Shown here piece by piece: positions 24,231-30,390 of a DNA stretch of 38,099 bases; positions within the stretch are counted from its first letter, which is position 1, and every line of letters starts with the position of its first letter. Source of the DNA: Microcaldota archaeon (GTDB lineage: Archaea; Micrarchaeota; Micrarchaeia; Micrarchaeales; CABMGC01); NCBI GenBank assembly GCA_021792235.1, contig JAJYVC010000003.1:960-39058 (forward strand). The letters are read 5' to 3'. The position numbers and the translations under genes are program-made. The notes below the pieces were generated by a model. The model did not search any database, had not been told where the DNA came from, and was given only the letters and a program-made list of their open reading frames with translations.

Positions 24231-24246
24231 TATATCAAATGATACA
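24231..24246. promoter_or_regulatory. Putative operator, copy 2 (upstream of GNAT gene 2)
   Basis: TATATC-AAAT-GATACA; the reverse strand reads TGTATC-ATTT-GATATA, matching copies 1 and 3 in both arms with one mismatch. It ends 67 bp before the start codon and ~45 bp before the TATA box. Confidence 0.6.
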
Positions 24247-24266
24247 TTATAGCTCAATTATTGCAT

Positions 24267-24290
24267 AAATATGCCGCAATTATTATAAAG
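24267..24290 (+). promoter_or_regulatory. Promoter of GNAT gene 2 with shared upstream element
   Basis: AAATATGCCGCAAT (24267-24280) followed by the TATA box TATTATAAAG (24281-24290). The same 14-base element with one change precedes GNAT gene 3 (24944-24957) immediately before its TATA box. It occupies the position of the BRE and may be a second factor-binding site or a relic of promoter duplication. The TATA box predicts a start at ~24312, i.e. leaderless. Confidence 0.55.
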
Positions 24291-24313
24291 CCTAAAACCT
24301 ACAACATCTACAG

Positions 24314-24886
24314 ATGCATATGGCGAATATCGAGAAGGCATGCACGGCGCAGCTTGGCATACTCGCAAAGGAAAAACGCAGCGTTGGGTTTCACATAGCT
24401 CCTGCAAGAGTTTCCGATGCTGCAGAGATAACCGGAATGATTAACAACGAGGCTGAGCTCTCAGGAGCGGTAATCAAAGTAACGCAAAAAGAGGTTGAGG
24501 GATGGATAGATGGCGGGCTTTCCTTCGTTGCAAAGGCAGGCACACGGATAGTCGGGCACACTGCGGGATGCATCTGGCCTAAGTCGGGCATTGCAGAGCA
24601 TAGGGCAGTTGTGGTGCTTCCGGAATACCGCGGCAACGGCATAAACACCGCCCTCACGTCGGCATTCGTGCAGCGGCTCATAGAGCAGGATCCCCACATA
24701 ACCATAATATCCCTCAAGAATTCCAATGCAAGCGAGGCAGCCAAGAAAGCTGTACTCAAGTCAGGATTCTGCAAGATAGATGTGAATGAGCTTCCAGATG
24801 AGATATTCGACGGCCCGACCTCCCGCGACCAGTATGCTGCATACGCTTTCAACTACTCTGAAGTGAAGGCGCTTGCGCGCTCTTGA
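24314..24886 (+). CDS. GNAT family N-acetyltransferase
   Basis: A 190-residue GNAT enzyme. VGFHIAPARVSDAAEITGMI is the usual first strand and helix; GGLSFVAKAGTRIVGHTAG forms strands 2-3; HRAVVVLPEYRGNGIN carries the acetyl-CoA pyrophosphate loop (R/Q-x-x-G-x-G/A); ITIISLKNSNASEAAKK and KSGFCKID complete the fold. The acceptor substrate is unknown. A 30-residue N-terminal extension is present. It is the second of three tandem paralogues and shares a 30-bp identical stretch with the third. The ATG at 24314 fits its TATA box; an ATG two codons later is equally possible. Confidence 0.88.
   Translation: MHMANIEKACTAQLGILAKEKRSVGFHIAPARVSDAAEITGMINNEAELSGAVIKVTQKEVEGWIDGGLSFVAKAGTRIVGHTAGCIWPKSGIAEHRAVVVLPEYRGNGINTALTSAFVQRLIEQDPHITIISLKNSNASEAAKKAVLKSGFCKIDVNELPDEIFDGPTSRDQYAAYAFNYSEVKALARS
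24618..24647 (+). repeat. 30-bp exact repeat, copy A (acetyl-CoA loop of GNAT gene 2)
   Basis: Identical over 30 bp to 25271-25300 in GNAT gene 3. It encodes the P-E-Y-R-G-N-G-I-N loop including synonymous positions, while flanking codons differ. It points to recent duplication or gene conversion. Confidence 0.8.
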
Positions 24887-24907
24887 AATTATCGGATAAA
24901 ATGTCAT

Positions 24908-24923
24908 TGTATCATCTGATATC
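24908..24923. promoter_or_regulatory. Putative operator, copy 3 (upstream of GNAT gene 3)
   Basis: TGTATC-ATCT-GATATC. It shares TCATTGTATCA at its left with copy 1, has one arm mismatch, and lies ~44 bp upstream of the TATA box at 24958-24966. Confidence 0.6.
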
Positions 24924-24943
24924 TTTTTGTTCGATTTTGTGTT

Positions 24944-24966
24944 AAATATGCCACAATATTTATATA
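24944..24966 (+). promoter_or_regulatory. Promoter of GNAT gene 3 with shared upstream element
   Basis: AAATATGCCACAAT (24944-24957) then TATA box ATTTATATA (24958-24966), mirroring the promoter of GNAT gene 2. Predicted transcript start ~24987, ten bases before the ATG at 24997. Confidence 0.55.
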
Positions 24967-24996
24967 CAAATTTTGCCTAATTCTAATGATAATGAA

Positions 24997-25539
24997 ATGG
25001 CAGCTCTCCTAAAACCGCAGAATGCCAACGTAGTAAAGGTGCACTTATCTGCTTCTACTGAGAAAGATGCGGCAAAGATAACTGGGATTATAAATGAGGA
25101 ATCCAAGAGGTCAGGCGCCGTACTGCACGTTTTTGAGGATGAGGTTAAGGGATGGATAAAGGAGGGGCTCTCCTTCGTGGCAAAAACAGACTCGGGAGAG
25201 ATAGTGGGCCATCATGCTGCGTCGGTATGGTCCGGTTCTGGATGGGTTGAACTGCGTGCAGCGGTTGTAATTCCGGAATACCGCGGCAACGGCATAAACA
25301 AGCACCTCAAGGAGGCAATAATGGATGCAATAACCGAAAAGTACCCAAATGCAACAATAGTATCGGTAAAGAACAAGTCGAGCAACGGCAGGCAGGTGCT
25401 CGGCGAACTGGGATTCAAGCAGATTGATCCGTCAGAAGCACCAAATGAGCTTTTCGGTATAGGTCCTGTAGGCGAGGCGTACGATATTTATGTTTATACT
25501 CCTTCTAAGGATATTGTAAAGCAGCTCGTACGCGCCTAG
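24997..25539 (+). CDS. GNAT family N-acetyltransferase (paralogue)
   Basis: A 180-residue GNAT enzyme closely related to the preceding one: VHLSASTEKDAAKITGIINE, EGLSFVAKTDSGEIVGHHAA, LRAAVVIPEYRGNGINKHL (acetyl-CoA loop), TIVSVKNKSSNGRQVLGELG and a divergent C-terminus. The acceptor is unknown. The ATG at 24997 is preferred to an in-frame TTG at 24973 because the TATA box would put the transcript start between them. The M20 amidohydrolase gene starts 31 bp after its stop and could be co-transcribed, which raises the possibility of an acetylation/deacetylation pair (inference). Confidence 0.88.
   Translation: MAALLKPQNANVVKVHLSASTEKDAAKITGIINEESKRSGAVLHVFEDEVKGWIKEGLSFVAKTDSGEIVGHHAASVWSGSGWVELRAAVVIPEYRGNGINKHLKEAIMDAITEKYPNATIVSVKNKSSNGRQVLGELGFKQIDPSEAPNELFGIGPVGEAYDIYVYTPSKDIVKQLVRA
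25271..25300 (+). repeat. 30-bp exact repeat, copy B (acetyl-CoA loop of GNAT gene 3)
   Basis: Partner of 24618-24647; same codons for the cofactor loop. Confidence 0.8.
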
Positions 25540-25570
25540 GCGTTAGGAGCACTCTGAACCGGTTGTTGCA

Positions 25571-26671
25571 ATGCACAGCATCGACGTAGTTAAACTGACA
25601 AGTGACTTGGTGAACATACGTTCGCAAAGCGAATATGATGGGGAAGCAGGCGTAGCGAAGTACATAACAGAATACTTGGATGATCTAGGCATAGTGTCTG
25701 AAACCACCGAATTCTCAAAAGGAAGGTGCAGCGTAACTGCCTCAATTGGCAAAGGCGAAGGGCTAATGCTCAATGGCCACATAGATACGGTGCCTATAGG
25801 TGATGAACGCAAATGGAAATACGGCACAGAGGCCAAGGCAGTTAACGGAAAGCTGTACGGAAGGGGCACATCAGACATGAAGGGAGGCGTTGCAGCGATA
25901 CTTGCCTCGCTGCCAAGCATAAGCAAATCGCATCTGCGCAGGAGGCTGCTCCTCACCTTCGTTGCAGACGAGGAAGTAAGTTCCAGGGGATCGGAATGGC
26001 TCATCAAGAACAGGCCAATGCTCTTCAACCGAGTGAGATATGGCATAGTGGCCGAGCCTACCGACATGAACGTACAGGTGGCGCAGAAGGGCCACGTAGT
26101 CGTTGATGTCACTGCCAAAGGTCTAAGCGCACACGGATCAAAGCCAGAGCTTGGGCACAATGCGATAGTTGACATGTCGAAATTCATAATGTCGCTTGGC
26201 AGGCTGAAATTTAAGACAAGGGACAGGGTGCTAGGAAAGGGCACTGTGAATGTAGGCAGGATAAGCGGTGGCACAGCAGTAAACATAGTGCCAGATCTAT
26301 GCGAGATAAGCATCGATAGACGTCTAGTTCCTGGCGAAACTGACACCATTGCTTCGAGTCAGATAAAATCAATACTAAATTCCCTCGGCATAAGCTATGA
26401 AATAAAGACAAGAGGCTATAGGAAGCCTTTTGCCCTCAAGCCGGATTCGTACATAGTACGTCTGCTCAGGAGCATAGTATCAAGCAATCTGACAGGCTCT
26501 ACAGGTTATACTGAGGCAGAGCTGTACAACGCCAAGGCAGGCATAGAATGCGTCGTGTTCGGTCCAGGCACCAAGAACATAATCCATAAGCCAGACGAAT
26601 ACGTAAGCATATTGAACCTAGAGAAATCAAAGAAGTATTTCTCAATGGTAATGCAGAAATGGTGCATCTGA
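25571..26671 (+). CDS. M20 family amidohydrolase (ArgE/DapE/CPG2-like)
   Basis: A 366-residue di-zinc hydrolase. Metal ligands and catalytic residues are visible: LNGHIDTVPIG (His and catalytic Asp), GRGTSDMKGGVAAI (bridging Asp), VADEEVSSRGS (catalytic Glu and metal Glu), IVAEPTD (metal ligand) and NIIHKPDEYVS (final His). The lid domain with the conserved KGLSAHGSKPELGHNAI histidine is intact. Relatives remove acyl groups from acetylornithine, succinyl-diaminopimelate, or amino-acylated lysine-pathway intermediates; sequence alone does not choose among these. It follows a GNAT gene closely. Start ATG at 25571. Confidence 0.9.
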   Translation: MHSIDVVKLTSDLVNIRSQSEYDGEAGVAKYITEYLDDLGIVSETTEFSKGRCSVTASIGKGEGLMLNGHIDTVPIGDERKWKYGTEAKAVNGKLYGRGTSDMKGGVAAILASLPSISKSHLRRRLLLTFVADEEVSSRGSEWLIKNRPMLFNRVRYGIVAEPTDMNVQVAQKGHVVVDVTAKGLSAHGSKPELGHNAIVDMSKFIMSLGRLKFKTRDRVLGKGTVNVGRISGGTAVNIVPDLCEISIDRRLVPGETDTIASSQIKSILNSLGISYEIKTRGYRKPFALKPDSYIVRLLRSIVSSNLTGSTGYTEAELYNAKAGIECVVFGPGTKNIIHKPDEYVSILNLEKSKKYFSMVMQKWCI

Positions 26672-26730
26672 ATCTATCATACGCATTCAAAGACTTTATA
26701 ATAATACAATACAATATCCTAATGCAAAAT

Positions 26731-26805
26731 GGGCCTGTAGCTCAGCTTGGATAGAGCGGAACCGTCCTAAGGTTAAGGTCGCGGGTTCAAATCCCGTCAG
26801 GCCCG
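26731..26805 (+). tRNA. tRNA-Arg(CCU)
   Basis: Acceptor GGGCCTG/CAGGCCC, D-stem GCTC/GAGC, anticodon loop GTCCTAA (anticodon CCT), T-stem GCGGG/CCCGT, discriminator G. The anticodon stem GAACC/GGTTA lacks a pair at 27-43 (G-A). CCA is not encoded. A TATA-like CTTTATAATAA near 26694-26704 precedes it. Confidence 0.92.
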
Positions 26806-26812
26806 TTTTTTG
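26805..26812 (+). terminator. T-run terminator after tRNA-Arg(CCU)
   Basis: A run of six T directly after the tRNA 3' end, with further T-rich sequence following, the usual archaeal termination signal. Confidence 0.5.
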
Positions 26813-26879
26813 ATTGGTTTGACGTTGAATTAATATATTTATTAGGATATAGTATGTTATGGTACAACAGTGAGGTACT

Positions 26880-27836
26880 ATGTCGTTCAAGGCAAAGCAT
26901 TCAAGTCCGGTGAAAGTCAAGGGGGACGTATTCTCAATCAATTCGAGCAACTACTTAATAACAGCCAACTTGGTTGTTGTAAGGGAGATTCCAAAATCAT
27001 TTGATGGAGGGCTCACCACGCAGAGGATTGGTAAGCCTGACTATCAAAAAATACGCGAACAGCATGAAGAATTTGTAAATGTCATGCGCAGGCTCGGACT
27101 GAAGGTCATAAGGCTTCCCGCGTATGAGGAACACCCTGACATACATTTCCCAAGGGATACCATAGCTTCGTACAAGGGTGCGCTGATGAGCCTCAATCCT
27201 GGCGCTGCGTCGAGGAAAGCTGAGGTGGAGAGGAATATCTCTGACCTTGAGAAAGTAGGGATTCATGTGAAGAGGATCGAGTATCCCGAAGGCGCGTTCA
27301 TAGAAGGAGGCGATGTGCTTTCCTTCGACGGCGAGGGTCTTGTGGTAATAGGCATATCAGGAAACAGCAATGACATACGGACAAACGAGGCTGGTGCAAA
27401 GGCATTCGCTGAGGCATTGAAGACAATTGACCATGACGTTACCATCGTAGCTGTAAGGCATACTGGCGTGCTGCATCTGGAGACGGGCTTCACCAGGCTC
27501 ACAAAGGATCTGGCGTTGAAGGATCCAAAGTGTTCGATAGACTGGAAAAATCCGTACTATCCTCTCGGTGACGGTAAGAGGGTGAAACTTCCTCCATGGC
27601 AGATAATCGAGCTGCCCGAGGCGGAGGGCTACGGTGCGCACGTGCTACCAATCAACGGCGCCGTCATCATAGCAAAGGGCTATCCTACAGTGAAGGGTCT
27701 TGCAGAAAAATACTACAATCTCGTTATAGAGGTTGACATGAGCGAGTCGCACAAGATGGATGGCAGCCTAAGGTGCTGGACCATACTGCACAATGAAAAT
27801 ACTGAAACACACCGCAGTGAAGCCAAACCTTTATGA
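26880..27836 (+). CDS. Dimethylarginine dimethylaminohydrolase (DDAH)-like amidinohydrolase
   Basis: A 318-residue member of the guanidino-group-modifying superfamily. Recognisable segments are HPDIHFPRDTIASY (F-x-R-D), GAFIEGGDVLSFDG (E-G-G-D), ISGNSNDIRTNEAG (G-x-S-x-R-T-N), GVLHLETGFTRL (catalytic His) and DGSLRCWTIL (catalytic Cys near residue 301). It should hydrolyse a methylated arginine or arginine-like compound to citrulline plus an amine. The first ~25 residues (MSFKAKHSS...) are an extension before the usual start at ITANLVVVREIP. It is downstream of the tRNA-Arg gene with its own TATA region (TTAATATATTTA near 26830-26841). Substrate is uncertain. Confidence 0.85.
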   Translation: MSFKAKHSSPVKVKGDVFSINSSNYLITANLVVVREIPKSFDGGLTTQRIGKPDYQKIREQHEEFVNVMRRLGLKVIRLPAYEEHPDIHFPRDTIASYKGALMSLNPGAASRKAEVERNISDLEKVGIHVKRIEYPEGAFIEGGDVLSFDGEGLVVIGISGNSNDIRTNEAGAKAFAEALKTIDHDVTIVAVRHTGVLHLETGFTRLTKDLALKDPKCSIDWKNPYYPLGDGKRVKLPPWQIIELPEAEGYGAHVLPINGAVIIAKGYPTVKGLAEKYYNLVIEVDMSESHKMDGSLRCWTILHNENTETHRSEAKPL

Positions 27837-27866
27837 AAACGAATGGTGTAAAACCAGTTGTTCTAC

Positions 27867-28907
27867 ATGCCCAAGCTAAGCAAGAAGATAAGCGAGCCAA
27901 GCATACTCGTGAAGCCGGTGTCGAAACTAGGCGGTCTGGATAACATACACTTGGCACTGATGGCTTTGGTTATAATACTTATACTTCTTGTGGCTGTAAT
28001 CTCGTACAACACAAAGATAACGATTGTGAACTACACAAATCAGACTACCAGCATCAATGCAACCACTTTCAAAGCAATCCATACGCCATCCCAGGCATTA
28101 TCCCAGGCGGAACGCATACTGGCGAGTTATTCGAATATCAATAGCTCGATATCTCTTCTGCCATACCTTGCCAATGTGAATGCTGCAAACGTCTTCTACC
28201 TGCAGAATGTGCGGCAGTGGTACGTATCGATACCATACACTGGTCCTCAGAACGGTAAAACTTATCTATTCAGCATAATCATGAATGACAGCAATCTGTC
28301 CAGGTTCAGCACATTCGTTCAGGATGTAAACCCCATAGCAGTAACAAACAACCAGGTTATCTCAAGGGGCGTTGTGAAACTGTACGGCCAGACCTCGTGC
28401 ACTGCGCCAGGCGGTGCAGTACCTGTGTACTGGTTCCTTGACCCATACGCGCCAGGCGCCCTGCAGTCCTTGAAAAATGCAACTGCGCTTGAGCAGCGAT
28501 TCGGGAGCAATGTAAATGTCAGCATAAAGATACTGAGCACACAGTATTCAGTGGGCATAGCAAATACCTACGGGCTCAATAACACTCTTCAGCTTGGTAA
28601 GTATCTGTACTGCGCATCTACGCAGCGCAACTTCACTAAGTTTGTTACTGCAGTAAATACGACTTACCAGGACACATATATACCTGCATACCTGCTCCAA
28701 GAGCTTGCTGGGCAGTCAGGACTCAACACCACTGTGCTTAACGCGTGCGTCGCATCGGCGCAGGGCAGTATAAACGCGCAGTTCGAGCAGGCAAGGCACT
28801 ACAACATAACCTCATCGTCATCAGTGCTCACGAGCTGTGAGTATATCTCCATACCTCAGACTGTCCAGGATGCGGTGTGCTATTCCGATCCTTCGATATG
28901 CGGATAA
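27867..28907 (+). CDS. Membrane-anchored extracytoplasmic protein, possible thioredoxin-like fold without CxxC
   Basis: A 346-residue protein with a basic N-terminus, one signal-anchor helix (ALMALVIILILLVAVISY, ~residues 30-50) and a large extracytoplasmic domain rich in Asn, Ser and Thr with many N-x-S/T sequons. A stretch VPVYWFLDPYAPGALQSL followed by VNVSIKILS and a helical insertion with a second half resembles the DsbA-type thioredoxin fold, but the position where C-x-x-C should sit reads D-P-Y-A. Several other cysteines are present (TSCTAPG, LYCASTQ, ACVAS, SCEYIS, AVCYSDPSIC) and could form disulfides. No confident family. The ATG at 27867 is chosen over an in-frame TTG at 27858. Confidence 0.65.
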   Translation: MPKLSKKISEPSILVKPVSKLGGLDNIHLALMALVIILILLVAVISYNTKITIVNYTNQTTSINATTFKAIHTPSQALSQAERILASYSNINSSISLLPYLANVNAANVFYLQNVRQWYVSIPYTGPQNGKTYLFSIIMNDSNLSRFSTFVQDVNPIAVTNNQVISRGVVKLYGQTSCTAPGGAVPVYWFLDPYAPGALQSLKNATALEQRFGSNVNVSIKILSTQYSVGIANTYGLNNTLQLGKYLYCASTQRNFTKFVTAVNTTYQDTYIPAYLLQELAGQSGLNTTVLNACVASAQGSINAQFEQARHYNITSSSSVLTSCEYISIPQTVQDAVCYSDPSICG

Positions 28908-29193
28908 GCGCAGCAAAAAACGATCATACGCAAGAGACCAAATGCAAAGACGCATGGTCTGTCAAAGCTCTAAGTAAGTATTCATGCGCCAGCATTCGCC
29001 TTTGCAGGAACCTGGCAGAATGCACTTCGTGAATTGCGAGTCGGAAGGCAGCCAGCCATTCAGATTCCCGGTAAGTTCTTGTACGCAATCCAAAGCCAGT
29101 CTCAAGATCTGCCATATGAAACCGGATGTATGACTATCTGCAATGTTGCTAATCAGCACGAATTATAAAAATCCTGCGCCCAAATAACTAATC
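28908..29193. other. Intergenic stretch without a recognised gene
   Basis: Nearly 290 bp, less AT-rich than other gaps in the window. It holds a hairpin at 28935-28960 and, at its right end, a TATA-like GAATTATAAAAA (29160-29171) serving the next gene. Open frames of ~65 codons on the minus strand show no recognisable protein. It may be a decayed gene or encode a small RNA. Confidence 0.35.
28935..28960 (+). other. Bulged hairpin downstream of the exported-protein gene
   Basis: AGACC pairs with GGTCT and, after an AA bulge, ATGC pairs with GCAT around the loop AAAGAC. It starts 27 bp after the stop codon, so it may stabilise or terminate the upstream transcript. Confidence 0.4.
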
Positions 29194-29745
29194 ATGGAAA
29201 GCACTGAAGAACAAATCATCAAGAACATGGTTGACAAGGCTGAAGTCAGCCTGATACTAGATACCTATGATGATATATTCTCAGATTTTGACCCAAGGCC
29301 ATATAACCAGCGCATTCTATCTGAAGACTTCATATCCGAGGCAAAAAAAGCTGCACGCGATAAGACGACAGGCATAGAGTTGCAGTTTATGATACCACAG
29401 CAACTAAGGAACGAGCGGAGCGAATCCCTGATAAAACAGCGTCTTAAGGATTACTTCAAGAAGAATTATAAGAGGATAAAGGCCGAGTTGTCCAGGCAGG
29501 AAAAGCGGGCAATGGTACTGATTGGAGTCGGCGTGGTGATAGGATTCTCCGCAGTTTTTCTGTTATCGTCAAGTTACATAAGTACCATAATTAAGTATAC
29601 GGTAGAGATAGTGCTTACGCCTGCCAGCTGGTATACTGTGTGGACCGGCTTCGACGGTCTTATAGTCAAGCCAAAAGATCTCCTGACGGACAAGGAATTC
29701 TACAGGAAGATGGCAGGAGCAGATATAACTTTCACATCTTATTGA
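29194..29745 (+). CDS. Conserved hypothetical membrane protein
   Basis: A 183-residue protein. The N-terminal ~100 residues are soluble and charged, with a distinctive motif LILDTYDDIFSDFDPRPYNQ and SEDFISEAKKA that I associate with a widespread uncharacterised family; QFMIPQQLRNE and RLKDYFKKNYKRI follow. Then a hydrophobic region (~105-150) forms one or two membrane helices, and a short tail ends in TFTSY. Function unknown. A TATA box near 29160-29171 makes the ATG at 29194 leaderless. It ends 41 bp before the opposite-strand tRNA-Arg(GCG). Confidence 0.75.
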   Translation: MESTEEQIIKNMVDKAEVSLILDTYDDIFSDFDPRPYNQRILSEDFISEAKKAARDKTTGIELQFMIPQQLRNERSESLIKQRLKDYFKKNYKRIKAELSRQEKRAMVLIGVGVVIGFSAVFLLSSSYISTIIKYTVEIVLTPASWYTVWTGFDGLIVKPKDLLTDKEFYRKMAGADITFTSY

Positions 29746-29786
29746 AGGAGCTTCAAGTAGGGTGCAAGAAGCTCCCAAACAAAATT

Positions 29787-29861
29787 CGGGCATGACGGGA
29801 TTTGAACCCGCAACCAGCGGCTCCGCAAGCCGACGTGCTATCCAGGTTACACCACATGCCC
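29787..29861 (-). tRNA. tRNA-Arg(GCG)
   Basis: Acceptor GGGCATG/CATGCCC, D-stem GTGT/GCAC, anticodon loop TTGCGGA (anticodon GCG), T-stem GCGGG/CCCGT, discriminator G. The anticodon stem TCGGC/GCCGC is unpaired at 27-43 (T-C). CCA is not encoded. Confidence 0.92.
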
Positions 29862-29926
29862 ACGACAATACTTTATATAGGTTTCTATTTATAAAGACTT
29901 TACATCAATTTTATACTAGTGAGCAC

Positions 29927-30094
29927 ATGTCGGCACAAATAGGGAAGCTCTGTTCATCATGCGGTAAGCTAAGCGTCGAATATGTGGAATTCAAATGCCC
30001 CGGCTGCCTCCAGGAGACGATAGTAAGGGACATGAGCTGCAGGGAGAAGCATACGCGCTACAAGTGCTCAAAATGCGGAACAGAAGGTCCATGA
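29927..30094 (+). CDS. Small zinc-ribbon protein (HVO_2753-like) upstream of aEF-1beta
   Basis: A 55-residue protein with paired metal-binding knuckles: LCSSCGKLS, FKCPGCLQE, then MSCREKH and YKCSKCGTEGP. Small zinc-finger proteins of this layout precede aEF-1beta in many archaea and are thought to act in translation. The third knuckle here reads C-x3-H instead of C-x-x-C, so one zinc site would use a histidine. The ATG at 29927 is chosen because the protein then has the family's usual length; the frame extends upstream only across the tRNA. The next gene begins one base after its stop. Confidence 0.82.
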   Translation: MSAQIGKLCSSCGKLSVEYVEFKCPGCLQETIVRDMSCREKHTRYKCSKCGTEGP

Positions 30095-30095
30095 T

Positions 30096-30344
30096 ATGGG
30101 AAAAGTTGCTACAGTGTTCAAGGTCTACGCTGAAGACATAAGCATGACGGATTCAATAAAGGCTGATATATCAAACACGCTGAAGCCCAATGGCATCCAG
30201 ATCGATGACATAGGCTTCGGCATAAAGGTTCTGAAGGTAATGTTCATCCATGAGGATCAGGAGGGCAGCACCAGCTTCGAGGAAGGGCTCAGGAAGGTAA
30301 AAGGAGTAAGGGACGTCGAAGTAGAGGACGAAACACTAATATAG
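30096..30344 (+). CDS. Translation elongation factor aEF-1beta
   Basis: An 82-residue protein matching archaeal EF-1beta, the nucleotide-exchange factor for EF-1alpha. Diagnostic features are a start GKVATVFKVYAEDISMT, the central IDDIGFGIKVLKVMFIHEDQ, and the terminal VKGVRDVEVEDETLI. The length is normal for the family. It is translationally coupled to the zinc-ribbon gene (1-bp gap), a conserved archaeal pair. Confidence 0.93.
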   Translation: MGKVATVFKVYAEDISMTDSIKADISNTLKPNGIQIDDIGFGIKVLKVMFIHEDQEGSTSFEEGLRKVKGVRDVEVEDETLI

Positions 30345-30390
30345 TTATGCGCTCCGTTCCTAATGGTGGAAGCGCTTTGTCAGTGATTTC

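Noticed and set aside
29762-30094. A 110-codon frame including the zinc-ribbon protein
   Set aside because: Its first half reads through the tRNA-Arg(GCG) gene on the opposite strand; the family-length protein begins at the ATG at 29927.
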